Below, piece after piece: positions 48,237-61,183 of a stretch of 64,000 nt of DNA. The position numbers and the translations under genes were made by a program. Position 1 is the first letter of the stretch, and the number at the start of each line of letters is the position of its first letter. This stretch comes from Lyophyllum atratum (Eukaryota; Basidiomycota; Agaricomycetes; Agaricales; Lyophyllaceae): positions 496,001-560,000 of the forward strand of contig JACGCN010000010.1 in the NCBI GenBank assembly GCA_014905825.1. Direction: 5' to 3'. Under the pieces are notes generated by a model that saw nothing but the letters and a program-made list of their open reading frames with translations, was not told the DNA's origin and searched no databases.

Positions 48237-49844
48237 CCACAGCACGGCGTCTGACTCCTCACACCACGCCGATAGATCGCTTCTCTCCTCCAGCGGGCAA
48301 GAACGCCAAAATACCCGTCAAAAACCTCCCCAATCGTCGCTCTGCCGCTACGACCAATCTATCCCTCTCCTGTAGAACTGAGGCCGAGCGCTGGGTTTTG
48401 CGCTTGCGACAGAGGAATTGCGTAGCAGCTGGTCGCATGTGGGATGCCCGCCATCTTGATGGATGGATGTACATTAAGACGAGTTTGTATTTATAAAAAA
48501 AACTAGAACGTGTTCTTGATTGTTGCCTTCATCCCATAAGCAGATCACCTCAACATCTTGTTTCGACTACTCGAATTCAATTGTCCAACTGTTGCATCCT
48601 GGAAGACCCATCCTAGAACAGCGACGGGGACCCTTCCCATCTCTCTCAAGTCCAGCCATGCCTATGGGCGCGGGCATCTGTGCTGCGCATTCACCCCTGA
48701 CGTGGGCACTACAGATTAATGCAAGAACCTCCTATCTCATTCTTCACGCCGGGCATATCGCTCTGTGGAGTATCTTAGCGCTCGCGGGGTCCTCGGCATT
48801 TCGGATTACCGTCATCGAGCTAACCAGCCCTCCCAATCAATGGCCGCAAGCAGGTGATGAGTCTCAACCACAATCACGCCTCGCCTACCTGATTCGCTCT
48901 CGTACATCTTACCATCGCGGATTTGCAAGCCCTTCCCTCATCAAAACATCGCCATCACGATGTCAGTGTCATGGAGCCAATTTGGATGCAGAGCTCGTCT
49001 CATGAGTCTTCAGAGTCTCTCGGAACGGCGGAAAGGCGACGGGATTGAGGCTTCGGAATATTCCAAGTAGTTTCCAAGTACACAGTCCAAATCCGGCAGG
49101 CCATGAGACTCTTGAGAGGCACAAGCTTCGTCACTATTTTAGGGAATCATGACTCTTGGTGTCGATCAGCCAATGACTTCTTTGGTGGACTGCGCCGGAT
49201 GATGAGGTATCAGTCCAACACCCTATCATGGTTGCTCCAGCCTCCTTAGTTACGTCTTTGAGTCTCTGGTGTTTCGCATATGTTACTGTGCGCGCTCCAA
49301 CTGGCCGACTATGAAAACGTTCTCCTAGGCTGTATGTATTTATAGTCTTTGTTAAGACTTGAATTAACGTTAATGCCATCATCCTAGCGCCCTTTGTCGC
49401 CCTTCTTAGCCTCGAAAGACACGTTTTCCTAGGGCTGGAATGACTGATCGCTGTGGGGCCGGGTCGTGATGTATTACTTAGATAGGCTAGGTAAGGGTAA
49501 GTCGCTGGGCCTCCCTATCGCCTTGTCACGACAGAAGTATTTGCTGGCTGGATATGCCAGTCAAAATTCCGAGCCTTCAAGGATTTCCCTCGTGCATACC
49601 AAGTGAAAGGTTCCGGGAATTCCTCGACCCTTCAAAGTTGCTTCAAAGAGGTTGGAGCCGCCGGATGAGTTCGCTGCCCGAGATGTGCTGGGCTGATGTA
49701 ACAATAGCTTCCAAACTCCGCATACAGAACACGTTCCACCGTTCCACGGACCCTTCATAAATGATTCACTAGTACTAGTTCCTTGGTCTTCACGTCCATC
49801 CCTTCCCCCCCTTTCCTTCATCCCCAAGCATTCATACTATACCG
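48237..49844. other. no gene recognised
   Basis: A 161-codon plus frame (48520-49005) has one hydrophobic stretch (LILHAGHIALWSILALAG) but otherwise looks random, and I would not call it. Nothing else is supported before the gene at 49845. Confidence 0.35.
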
Positions 49845-50482
49845 ATGCCCTTTCGCGCCCGCTCAGCGTCCGGAACTCCCTCTCCCCAACCGTCTCCACC
49901 ATCGTCGCCCGAGAAATCGGGGTCTTTGAGTGTGGGCGGCGTAGCCAATATGTTCTTGAAAATGCGACATAGCCAGGACCGCGTCAAAGCACATCACATC
50001 GAGTCTGCGTCAGGAGCACCGCAGTCGCATCCGACTATCACTGAGAACGCGTCTAACAAGATCGGGCCGTTCAAGCTCACGGAAACATTCGTGTGCACGG
50101 ACGCCGTGAATATGTTCACGCTGCTTGGGGCTACCCGGGATGCTCTCCTCAAATACGCCTTCACCTTGGGCGCAAATAGTCTTGTCGATGAGCAGTGAGT
50201 CATTTATTGCTTCCGAGGTGAAAGCGCCCGTCTAAACCCACGGCTTCCCACCAGATGGAAATATACCATATGTGGTCCGAAGCATCATGGCACATTCCGC
50301 ATTCAAGTAAGCCCAGCATCTCTGTTATACTATCTGGAGACGTGTTCTAACCTAAGGTGTAGATCTCCTATACGGCCTGCACCGTTCGCTCCACTGCATC
50401 CGACCCCCACAAACCCGTCGCGCTTGACCTAGTCAAGAACGTCCCAGGCTGCATGACCATCCTGCAACGCAACCAGGATTAA
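49845..50482 (+). CDS. small conserved-looking protein of unknown function
   Basis: Three exons joined at GAGCA|gtgagt (50197) and ATTCAA|gtaagc (about 50306), 173 residues, ending CMTILQRNQD and TAA at 50480-50482. The N-terminus (about 40 residues) is Ser/Pro-rich and disordered. The rest is compact, with GPFKLTETFVCTDAVNMF, a helix LLKYAFTLGANSLVDEQWKY and beta-like segments around CGPKHHGTFRIQISYTACTV. The clean splicing and absence of low complexity in the core suggest a real gene. I do not recognise a family. Confidence 0.65.
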
Positions 50483-51473
50483 TATCCCTCATCAGCCTCT
50501 CATCACGAACTCTCACTCCCAGCCCCCATTCTCCACGATCGCTACTCGCTGTACACCGCACCTCTCTCAAAATTAGCTCCGCCGATGCTACCACTCGCTC
50601 CTTCCTTTGTGTACCACCACCCGTTTACCACTAGTCATTAACTATACAAGTACTTATAGCTCCCGATCCATTTGTACGATATCACACCGCCCACGCTTAC
50701 CCTATGTACATGGGATCATACCCTGCTAGTTACCAATATTTTGGACATTATACCGCCTCGTCGTGCATCAGGCTTGTGTCAATATTATATTTAGGCTTCA
50801 ACGTTCAACCCTTAGCTTGAGATAAGATCACTCTCAAGACCGCCTATCGTTGTGGTGGAAGTTGGTCACTTTTGAATACGACAAGGACAACGTTGTCTGG
50901 CGCAGGTAATACAGGGCCCTTGACCGCGACTCGGACGTTGCCGTCCAAGACGCACTTCCGACTCGCGCGGCCAAGCAAATGCCGCCGATCGCTGATTCGG
51001 GCGGTGGTGTGTCCCTCGCCTCTAAGGGCCATCTAATCATGTGCGGCGTGGATTCGAAGGACAGTCACGACACGGGAGTGCTCTCGAGGAGGCGAGGCGG
51101 TTCTTCGACGGAAGACCCCGGCAATTTCAAAACGACACAGAACATGCATATACATATGAGTTACACACGTATATGCGCATACATACATACAAGTGATGAC
51201 ATGGCGGGTGTAGCATAAACACCCTCTGTGGTCGTTATAAATAGGGTATATGTGTGAGATGGTATGTATATACAATCAGCGAGCCGGGAAGTCAGAAGTG
51301 CAGTGCGGATGGGGTATAGTGCGAATGTCCAATACAGGGTTCGTTGGGACTGCGTGTGGTATCGTACAGTATGGAATCGTACAGTATAGTATAGTACATC
51401 ACAAACAGGGCCGTGTGTGGAGACCGGAGGTCTTAGAACAAAAACCCATCCCCACCCCCCACCCCCCTCCCAC
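50483..51473. other. intergenic with C-rich low-complexity DNA
   Basis: 3' flanks of two convergent genes. From about 51440 the sequence is a run of C-rich low complexity that continues into the F-box gene. Around 51145-51290 there are short ATAC/TATA repeats. No gene supported. Confidence 0.4.
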
Positions 51474-54100
51474 TCAATCCTCCCTCCTCCCCATAACAAA
51501 CGCCCCCCCCCACCCCGGCCCCCCCGGATCCGCACTCCCAATCCTCCAACTCCCCACCACAGTATCCCCGCCCACAAGGTACCCGCAAAACAGCGTCGTC
51601 CCCAGCCACGCGTCCTGCGCGCGCGCGGGCGTGCGCAGCAGGAGGAGGAGGCCGTCCCAGGGCCGGATGCGGCCGTGGTAGGTGAAGGGGTGGAAGGCGG
51701 AGGCGTGGGATGGGTCGGGCTGCGTGGGGGGGTGGGGGGTGTCAGTATGGTGTATGGACTCGGGAGGAAGGGTTAGGAAGGGACGGGGTGGTGGAGAGGA
51801 AGGAGGAGGAAGCGTGAATGGTGACGAAGGAGAAAAGAAGACACTAACCTTCCCAACAACAACCACCTCCCCCAACCCATCACACCTCCCCCTCCCCCTC
51901 CTCTCCCACTCATGCGCCGGCGGCAACCCAGACCCCACCCACCCCGCATCCTCCCCATCCCACGGCGTCATCAACCCATCCCCATCCCCTCCTTCTCCTT
52001 CTCCCTCTCCCTCCTCCTCATCCTCCTCCGACGACGATGAAGAAGGGGACGCAGCAGAACGAGAACCCAGACGCCGCCGGAACTCCGCACGCTGCAAACA
52101 CCTGATACAAGCCCCTTCCTCGTGGTCATACCCTCCCCACTCTGCCTCCGTCCCCCCTTCGCCGCCCGACCCCTCCGCAGCCTCATCACACCTCCTCCCG
52201 CGCCCCTCGAACGCCTCGTTCCCCAACCGCCCTCTGAGCTCCTCCGAGCCCTGCCGACGCCGGTACACCGCCCGCTCCCTTCCCACCACCACCTCCACAC
52301 GCTCCATCCCGTCTGAAGACGTGGAAGAGGAGGAAAGAGGCGCGACACGCGGGACGCGGTCCCCCGCAAACCACGCATTGTTCATCCCGTCGTGCTCCCC
52401 CTCCGCACCAAGCGCGAAGGGGACAGGAAGGCCTTCGTCGTCTTCCCACTCCTCCTCGTCCTCGTCCGTGTCCTCAGGTTGCTGGGCACCCGCGTGGTGG
52501 TGATGAGAAGATGAAGAAGCGGGAGGTGTAAGCGTCGAGGGCTCAGGCTCGGGCGTGACCTCCCCGATGACGCCGTGGAGCTCCTGCAGCCGCACGAAAA
52601 AGGGTCGAGGCGCGACGCCGAGAGCGCCTTCCGTGAACAGCCCGTGTGGTGGGTGCATCGGGGTGTTAATCAGGCCTTGGGTTTCGGCTTCGCCTGGGAT
52701 CTACAATGGTTGGCATGAGCATCAGGAGATCCGAATGAGGGGGGAAAAGAAACGCACCTGCATACGCCCGACCCACAGCCCCTCTATACTGAACGGCTCG
52801 TAAACCCTCCCATACGGCACACGCGGCGGCATCTTCATGAGGTCCCCGCACATCCTCAGCCGCATCCAATCCACGTCCCACTTCGCGCTCTTCCCCTTCC
52901 CTCTGCTCCCTCCAGGAGTTACATACTCCCCGGAATGCGGCGCCTTCCCAACCCACTTCGCGATCGGCGGCGGCGCCTCAAAGCCCGGGAATATCTGTCC
53001 CTCCGGCCTCGGTGGAAAAGGTTTGTCGTCGTCGTCATATAGTGGGCCTTTCCGCCTGGGCCACGATCGGCCGCCAGGCAACCGGGCATTCCAGGACCAA
53101 TTGAACTCCTCCATGTCCTCCCTCGTCGGGCCAATTTCATGATTCCCTCTCGCCAAGCGATCTGCCCTCGTGCGGTCGAGGTGCGGCGGGATAGGGAAAG
53201 GCGTGCATTCCTCGAGGGCGAAGAAGAGGAGCTTGGCGGCGGCGGAGGCGAGGGGCCGGGCGAGCTGGGGACGGGAGGTGTAATGGACGATGGAGGTGGC
53301 GGTGGGGTCGGGGTATAAGGGGTAGGGCCCGTGGGCAGTGGGGATAGTGGAGGGGGCGAAGGTCGGTGTTATGGGGGGCGGAACGAGGAAGTGGTTGGGC
53401 GGCGCTAGGGCGGCTGGATAGCGGTAAGGGACGTAGACAAAGGGGAGGAGGAGTTGGGTCATTTGTGCGCGTTGGGCGGGGGTCTGGTTGAGGAGGGATT
53501 CTGTGGGGACGTGTTAGGATAGGAATGAAATAGTTATGGTCACATACCTTCTGTGGTCAACAGCCACATGAGCCAAAGCGCATGGGCATTGAGGTGATTC
53601 TCGAGCGGCCATCCGTCATTATCCTCAGCACCATCGTAGAGCCGACACCGCACAAAGGCGTCCACGAACTCGTCGGCGTGTCCCCACTGCACAAGCTGCC
53701 TCGCATTTTTCCCGTCGTCCTCGAGCATCATGACGACAGCGATCTGGAGTGCGTCCTCGACACCGACGTCCGGGTACTCCTCGCCCGGGGCGACAGAGAT
53801 GCGCAGCTCGCGGCGGCGGAACACGCGCAGGGCAGCAAAATATTGCGTCATCTGATCGACGCACTGGGTAGGCGTCGGGCGGAATGCACGGCGGGTGACG
53901 GCGGCAACGTCGAATTTCTGGCGGAATACTCGAGAGTAGAGCCCCGGGTTATATTCGGGGACGAGGAGGCCATGGAGAGCCCTGCAGGTTTGCATGAGGG
54001 GGACGAGGATGTCGGGGGGGCCAATGGGCTCGAGGTCGGTGAGCTGGAGAGCGATGGCATCGAATATCTCCAGTGGTAGGCGTGTAACGTGTGCGGCCAT
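51474..54100 (-). CDS. F-box domain protein
   Basis: The N-terminus MAAHVTRLPLEIFDAIALQL, continuing to LVPLMQTCRALHGLL, is an F-box and suggests a substrate receptor for an SCF ubiquitin ligase. After an intron (about 53495-53541) comes a long conserved-looking region with proline-rich stretches (about 53250-53400) and WMRLRMCGDLMKMPPRVPYGRVYEPFSIEGLWVGRMQ. A second intron (about 52659-52721) leads to PHGLFTEGALGVAPRPFFVRLQELHG and a strongly acidic/Ser-rich low-complexity insert (about 51990-52520). A third intron (about 51723-51843) leads to the last exon with FHPFTYHGRIRPWDGLLLLLR and GTTLFCGYLVGGDTVVGSWR. Targets cannot be named. The high GC of the low-complexity part makes shadow frames on the other strand. 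Confidence 0.8.
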
Positions 54101-54642
54101 GGTGCGGGGGAAAGGAAGGAAGGGGGACAGATGGCATTGGACGCGCTATTCATACTTTCCGTCAGTGTGTCTGCAAGAACAAGTTCGCGATCCAGGCCCA
54201 CCGGCAACTCCCGAAGTCTGCTAATGAACGAATTTCCCGATCACCCCGATCACAGATTATCTGATCCCCGTCTCTCCCTCCATCATGTCCGTCCAGGGTC
54301 CCTGCCCATGGCACCCACACCCACGCCCGTCGGTCGTGCACCCCAACGCCCAGCGCGTTACTAAAAAGTACGTTACCTCGTACGTATAACAACGGCATAA
54401 GTCCCTCGCTCTCATGCCTTTCCTTTTGTATCCTCTTTCACTTCCCACCGTAACGAAACCCTCAAACTTCATTAATCTCCCAAACTAGCCCCACAACTGA
54501 TTCTGATACGCTGATTCTGATACATAGGGTCTGCGCACGAAGACCGACAGCGGCTGCGCGGCAGCCCTCAGCCTACCCGACGGGCGCTCGTGCCGTGGAC
54601 CCCACATCCCCAAGTCGCAATTGGCACCCACTCACCCTGGCT

Positions 54643-54953
54643 TCTCCAGTGATGATCTCTGACATGTTCGATGCCGTCGGCCCATTGACATCGGCACCCA
54701 CTCGAACACGGAGAACGATATTGAGATAGAGCTGGCCGCTGAAACTCAAGACCCTCAGGACCGTGACCCTGGACTTTTTACGATGGCATTCAAGCCCGCG
54801 CTGGATAAGACTACCCTGGTGTATTTGATGTTCGGGTGCAGCAAGCTGTGTACATGTCGGAGAGGGGCAGCAGACAACAGCCAGGCTGTTATCCGATCTG
54901 CGATTACCATCCGACATTGACAAGCCAGGCCTTAGCGAGGCCGTCGAAGATTA
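54643..54953 (-). repeat. decayed duplicated block, copy A
   Basis: About 310 bp that recur at 55563-55883 in the same direction with small indels and substitutions (for example 'gatgatctctgacatgttc', 'tttacgatggcattcaagcc'). Read on the minus strand both copies contain a short related peptide (VRVGADVNGPTASNMSEIIT in this copy), so a gene fragment may have been duplicated. No complete gene is visible. Confidence 0.65.
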
Positions 54954-55562
54954 CAGCCGTATTCATAACGATAGGCCAGATCTCAGAAGACATGCAGACA
55001 GGCGGCTTTCTTAGATGGGAATCCGTCCGCGACCCGTATCCCACGGCAAAGCCCACAATCCTGGCTTCTCTTCATGCTAACCTTAACTCCTCGTGGCCTA
55101 TGTACGTCGAGCACCACAACATCGATATTCGTCAGGTCCATGTTCCACTCCACCGTAATCTTCCGTAACTCCCTTCCCGTCTTCACTTCGCCCAACCCAT
55201 CCGCGTGAACGAGAAGTGTTCTGACATGGCTAATTACGCTGTCCAGGCCGAAACCAAGAGAAAACGCGTCGCGAGGGTCGACCTGTTCAATGGAAATATA
55301 TCACACTGATGCGTACTTGGACCCCATCCAAGCGGCTCAGATCGAATTGTCTTTCCTCAACCCGACAGGCTTTCTATGCCACGACTAGGAGGAAGAGCAG
55401 GAAGGGAGTCCAGGACACGACGTGGACGACGAGGAAGGAGTACCCAGGACCTTTCGATATGAATGTAGCTTTAAATATTGATGCAGGTCCTGCCTACCTA
55501 CGCGGGTTGAGAGATTGCGTAAATGCTAATAAAATAGTCTGGGATAGGAAGCTGGGTGCGCT

Positions 55563-55883
55563 TCTCGAGTGATGATCTCTGACATGTTCAATGCCGTCGG
55601 CCCATCGACATCGGCACCCACGCGAACACGGACAACGATGTTGAGATGGAGCTGGAGCTGCCGCTGTGACCCAAGCCCCCAGGACTGTTGACTTTTTACG
55701 ATGGTATTCAAGCCCGCGCTGGAAAAGACGACTCCTGGTGTATTTGATGCTCGAGGGCAGCGATGGTGCATACATTGAGAGGGGCAACAGACAATACTCT
55801 CTCGGTGTGAGCTTGCCAGGCTGTATCCGATCTGCGATTACCATCCAACAAGCCAGGCCTGAGCGAGGCCGTCGAAGATGTAA
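55563..55883 (-). repeat. decayed duplicated block, copy B
   Basis: Second copy of 54643-54953. A further, shorter repeat follows: 55477-55560 and 55889-55971 share 'tattgatgcaggt', 'gattgcgtaaatgc' and 'gggataggaagctgggtgc', 412 bp apart. The whole 54.1-56.3 kb gap is thus made largely of old duplications and no intact gene. Confidence 0.65.
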
Positions 55884-56319
55884 TTTAGATATTGATGCAG
55901 GTGCTGCAGGCCTACGAGCTGAAATAGATTGCGTAAATGCCAATAAATAGCACGGGATAGGAAGCTGGGTGCATATACACGCTACTGGACCGGCTCCAAG
56001 TCATACAGCCGAGCCCCTCGAAATCCGATAGATAATGATGTACAACATGTTTTGAAACCTCGTTGCAAGTTTAGATATTGATATGGCGGGATAGTAGTCC
56101 ATGGCACCAGCAAGGCACATACAAAACCACGGGTATAGGTGTTAGGCGATATAGAGTTGACTTCTTGCAAAGCAGGCTCAGGAGCGAAGCAGGCCCAGCA
56201 ACGGCATGCATCACAGACTATCATCCAAGATAAGTAACCGAAGCAAGCATCCACATAACGAAAGATCTTACCAGCGAAAAGCACCCAAAAACATTCCCCA
56301 ATGAAAGCGAAAAAAGCAT

Positions 56320-59046
56320 CTACGAGGGGTCCTCATAAGCCGGCGGTGGAATCGACGGATCCTCCACAGCCTGCGCCGGTGCGGCCCGACTCTGCAGCTC
56401 CGTCTGCAGCCTCCTTACCTCCGTCTTCAACCCAAATATCTCCCTCCTCAGCGGTTCGCCCGAAGCCTGCAAATGCGTAATCTGCCCCCTCACCTGCCTC
56501 AAGCTACTCTTCAGCGCCTCATTCTCATGCGTCACATCCCTTAGCACCCTCTGCAGCTCATTATCCTCACTCGACGTCTGCAGCTGCTTCGTCAGCCCCT
56601 CCAGTTCCTGCACCTGCGTCCTCAGCCTCTGATTCTCGCGCCTCAGCCCATCCTGCGCGGCATGCACACCCCCCGTCCCCTCCGACAGCAGCAAACTCGC
56701 CGTAGACGCCTCCATATCCCTCAACCTTGCCTTCAGCGCCTCGTTCTCCCTTGTCACATCCCCCATCAGGATCTGCATCTCCCCCGCATTCGTCCCCGCG
56801 TCCAACGGCACGCTCCTACTGATCGTCCGCTCCATCTCCCCCGCGCGTTTCCGCAACTCCTCGTTCCCCTCCTCCAGCACGCCGACCTTCCTCTTGAGCC
56901 CCTCAACCTCCTCGAGGGACCGCACAGCCGCCGCCTCCGCCTCCCCCCGCACCTCCCTCAGCCGCGCGACGATGTCCCTGTTCTCCTGCGCCGCACCGTC
57001 CAACCTCCTTGAGGCCTCGTCAAGCCTCGATTGCAGCGGCTCGAGCTCGGCGACCCTCCGCGCAAGCTCCGTGTTTTCCCGCGTGAGGTCCGCGGCCATG
57101 GGGTGTACCGCCTCGTTCGCCTGGAGAAGCTGCGAGGTGATCTGCTCCATCTCTTGGATCTTCGAAAGGAGGGCCTTGTTCTCTTTAGTGAGGGTGGCGT
57201 TGGCGGCCTGTGTATCGCGCTGGTCGGCAAGTTGGGCTGTGAGCTCCTCGAGCTGTGATGTGAGGGATAGAGTTTGTTCCTTGAGGCTCTGGTATTCGTC
57301 GGGATCGATGGTAGGCCGTCCGTACATGGATTGAACACGGCGGGGGGGCTTAGTGGCATTCGTCAGGGGACCTTGGTGGTAAAAATCAGAAAAATGATGG
57401 ACATTCACTGGGGGGAGGGACGTACTAGTAGGTGTTGTGGGGCTAATGGTGTCAAGTATAGGTGAGGAGGACGGTTTTGGGGGTAATGGCGGAACTTCGT
57501 CGAATGGGTTTTCCGTAGTAGTAGTTGATGTCCCATGTTCCGAGAGTGTGTACGTAGATTTAGGCCGCAATGAAGGCTTGGTGCTCAATCGTGGTTGAGG
57601 GGGTTTGAGGGGTATCGGTGCGCCGCTGAGGCTACGTCGAAGTTCGGCCTGAGGCCTCTTCGGAGCGCCGACGGTAGACGCACGTTGCCTCGGATTCGCT
57701 GAAGACTTGCTCCGCAAGGACGGGGGGACTAACGAAGGGGGTAGTCTGCGTGGTAGCTCGGCCCCGTTCCGCTTTTGCTCAATCAGGTGAATGGCTATCG
57801 CGAAACCATCCCGGGTGAGGCGATTGTCCTTATTGAAGTCCGCGAGATCCCTGGAAAATGATGAGCTAAGTCTTGCAGGGGAGGGTCATGGACGAGGTAC
57901 CATATATGGGCCAGATCCTCGGGCGATAGTTGGAATCCCATCAAGAACCGTGCAGCGACGTCTTCATCCACATACCCTGCCCCCTGAGTATCCAAGAGAT
58001 CGAAATGCTCATCGGCGGACGCCTTTTCATCACGCGTGACGGCCCATTCGTCCCCTGCGGCAGCTTCTCGAGGTGAAAGCGGCGGGGGCGTAGGGGTGCC
58101 GGGTGCAGACGGAGGCTTTCGGGCGGGTCTCTGGGGCCTAGACGGTTTCCTCTGCACTGGCGAAGAAGGGGTAGAGGAGGTCGCACCATACGTCTTGAAC
58201 GAAGCTACGATGTCTCCGTAGATCTGCTCGACGCTCGTGGAAGGCAGGGAGCTCAGCTGGCCTGACGGTAAGCCTTGGATAAGATACATCGCCAATGCAA
58301 AATCGTGCCTGTCGAGGGCGCCTCTTTTGTGGGTATCGGCAATTTCCCTGGGTCAGATGTAGGTGTGGGTATCTAGGTGCGTGCTGGCTGAAGCAAGGCA
58401 AGGTGCGCTTACCACATCTTCCAGACGTCCCTCGGGGCCAGACCGCACTTCAGGAAGGTATCTCGAGCCGTGCCGCCTGGGTGAATACATAGGTTTTGAT
58501 CTTGAGAGACAAGCTAGGCTATCAACTCACCCTCAAGAAGGCCATATGTCGGACTGCAGGCCTCGAAAACCTTCTGAAAAGCATCCCTATCGCTCTCTGT
58601 AAATGGAGGCAACTTCGGCGGGGCGGCGGGGCTGCTGGGTCCAGCTTTCACCTCTGATATGCCCTTGAGTTGCGGAACCGGGCCGGCTGCAACGCCTACA
58701 ATGAGCATTCCCGCATCGTCAAAGGCAACGAAGACGCACGTATTCCGACCAGACCCGCGCTCAACTCCTCACCACTCTGCGCCCATCCTATCAGCCGAAG
58801 TGCGATGGCCACGCCCCTCTCTGAAAGATACCCTGCTTTATCCTTGTCTGCGATATCCCATACTGCGCTGAGGACTGCAGGGGGGAGGTCGGTGCACGCT
58901 TCGAAGATCTCAGCTGCGGTGTGTCCGTGGATGACATCTGGACGTGGGGTGCCGACGCGATCATATATCTGCGCGACTAGGTCCAGTTCTTCTTCTGAGG
59001 GGAAGAAGCCCGTACTACCCATCATTAGGATGTTTAGTATTGGCAA
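56320..59046 (-). CDS. EDE1/Eps15-like EH-domain endocytic protein
   Basis: Scaffold of early clathrin-coat sites that binds NPF peptides. Three EH domains run from the N-terminus: EH1 with AAEIFEACTDLPPAVLSAVWDIADKDKAGYL (about 58800-58990), EH2 with FTESDRDAFQKVFEACS (about 58530-58620) plus an exon before LAMYLIQGLP, and EH3 with DEHFDLLDTQGAGYVDEDVAARFLMGFQLSPEDLAHIW (about 57905-58030). After a proline-rich linker (about 57450-57700) comes a long coiled coil (about 56380-57300). The C-terminal end IPPPAYEDPS has a PPxY-like core. No C-terminal UBA is seen, so it is shorter than yeast Ede1. The start may be the ATG at 59046 or at 59025. Confidence 0.83.
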
Positions 59047-59813
59047 TTGCGATCGACCAGATGAGCCTGAGTACTTGTATCCTTGAGGTTGAATGCTATC
59101 CCAGGCAGCTTCGAAGCTGCATAGTTAGACGGTGGGGAGGAGAAGGGGATGTTTTCCCGCAGCCGCTGCGTGTTGCACCGCCAAGTTCAACACGGAGCTG
59201 AGAGTTGCCAACTTGGGTCGCTTGACGAGTGCCACTCATCAAATAATCACCATATTCAAGGTCAGCGACCCTGCACTGCCTACCTGCTCGCACATTATTG
59301 GGCGCCTCCAGGCTTCATCGTCACTTGCAAGGCACAGCCAAGGTGAAAGTGTTTAAGACTTCATTCCCATATCACGAGCAGAACTTAGGGCAGACTTCAT
59401 CCAGAATGTCAGGTATATTAGAGATATCTGCTGTACAATATATAGTGGTCGCGCTCTACCCTCAGACATCGCAAGTCGTCAGATGAGGTACCAGTGTGAT
59501 TTTGAAGGCCAATAAACCCTCATATCCCAACCGAATGGCGCGTCGTTGCTGAGCGCGTTGGGGGTAGCTGTGCCTCGAGGCACGTCGAATGTACAAGGTC
59601 GCGATGCCGGTGATAAATACAAGTAAGTGGTCCCTATAGATGGATACAAGGTTGGTGTGATTGTTGGAATGTACAATGCTGCCGTGAATGTCGTGGAGTG
59701 GATGTCGGTGTTCTGGGTTGATGATGATGGATACGTGAATGTGTGTAGAAGGACTGTCGTGAAGGTATGCTGTGGTGATGGGATATGATGCAGGTCCGGA
59801 TCGAGGAATGTGC
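59047..59813. other. intergenic, no gene
   Basis: Between two minus-strand genes. The frame at 59462-59875 overlaps the end of the next gene in another frame and is His/Ser/Thr-rich noise; this is probably 3' UTR of the HMG gene plus the promoter of the EH gene. Confidence 0.4.
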
Positions 59814-61183
59814 TCAGAAGTCGTAGTAGTTGATGTATTGTTCCATTTCGAGATCATGGTCGCTGGGTGTTCCAAGGGACGATATATGGGACGACATGCG
59901 GAATTTCTCGTCGTAGAGATCCGAAGCGTGCAAGGGTGCGGGATTGAATGAGTCGTAGGGGTTAAGATGGGGGAAATCGTTGAGAGGGTAGTCGAAGTAG
60001 GAAGGCTCGAACTTGATGTCCGGAGACGACCCCGCAGTGTCCATAGCCCAATCTGGATAGGAGGGCGATGCCGCCTCAGGGGTGTGGAGAGGGGAAGGGC
60101 TAAAATCGGGCAAGTCCACGTAGTTGTAGTAGAGCTCCACCTGAGTTTCGCCCGCGAGGAAGTCCTCCACCGTCCGAGGACCGCCAGCGGTGTGGGACTG
60201 GAATTGATGATCGATAACGTCGTAGCTGGAAGGACGGACCGACGACAAGTCGGCGTGCGTGTCCTGTGATCAAGATATGATCAGTCGGCGTGGAGGTGAT
60301 CAGATAAAACGGAGGCATACCTTTTCGGTCTTTACGGGCGATAATTCCAGAGGCGGTATCTCCGAGGTCGGGACGAACGACCAGCCGGCAGTGAACAGGC
60401 TTTCCGGTTCAGCTGGGGTTTCCTCGCGCTTGATGTGGAATGTTGACTCAGAAGTCTCGGAAAGGATGTGAGGCACTTGGGGAAGGGTGGGAAGGACGAT
60501 ATCGGTAAGCGGAGAAAGATTGCGCGTAAGAGGAGAAGCGAGGATGCGTGAGGCGCGATGGGACATGCGTATGGGCTTGGGAACGAGGGTCTTCTTCACG
60601 GAGGGCTGGCTCTTCTTCTTTCCGGCAGCTTTCCGCTTAGCGCTGGGCCCTTTGCATCCTGGAGCGTAAGTGTAGTGAGGAAACTTGAGTTGGTGGTCCC
60701 GCTTCTCCTTCTCAGCCATCAGCTGGAACGGCAGCTTCTCTTCGTCACAGAGGGCCTTCCATGCTTTACCGGCAGCGACGCTGATTTGATTCTGATCATT
60801 GCCGCCCAGTGTTTGGTAGAAGTGAGACCGATAGAGTATGAAGGCGTTTTTGGGACGGGGAACGTAATCGGCGTTGGAGGGATTAGCGGCCTTGCCCTTC
60901 CCCTTGCTCTTACGACTCGGAACAGGATGGTTCTCGAAGTCAGAGTCGGCTGAGGTTGCTGATGGAGAAGTCGCAGTGGAATGAGGTGAGGATATATCGT
61001 TGCGTGTGTAGTCAATCATCGCTGGGAGGGTTTCCCAGCCTTGCTCTAGAGGTTTTCGATCAGCCTCCGAATACAAGATGGGACTCGACAGAATAAAAAA
61101 AACGAACCATCATATGCAATGGGAACTTTGTTCCAGATTCTTCCAGAGGATCGGCGAGTCTTCAAGTTGCGAAAAGCAGGCAT
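59814..61183 (-). CDS. HMG-box transcription factor (MATA-HMG type)
   Basis: Nuclear DNA-binding protein. Exon 1 (start 61183) encodes MPAFRNLKTRRSSGR... and splices at GAT G|gttcg into EQGWETLPAMIDYTRN. The HMG box starts with the signature PRPKNAFILYRSHFYQ (about 60830-60880) and continues through ISVAAGKAWKALCDEEK and FQLMAEKEKRDHQLKFPHY. A Lys-rich stretch after the box (KRKAAGKKKSQPSVKK) is a likely nuclear signal. An intron at about 60252-60318 joins KTEK to DTHADLSSV. The C-terminal part is acidic/Ser/Tyr-rich, suggestive of activation, ending YINYYDF. The PRPxNxFILYR form is that of fungal mating/sex-related HMG proteins, but no mating-locus neighbours are seen. Confidence 0.85.

Noticed and set aside
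48520..49005. 161-codon plus-strand frame
   Set aside because: No family, one marginal hydrophobic stretch, no splice logic; length alone is not enough at this base composition.
51682..52503. 273-codon plus-strand Ser/Pro-rich frame
   Set aside because: Mirror of the acidic, Ser-rich insert of the F-box gene; low complexity on one strand opens frames on the other.
59814..61183. Mating-type locus
   Set aside because: The HMG box is of the MATA type, but no homeodomain or pheromone/receptor genes or other mating-locus neighbours are present in the window.
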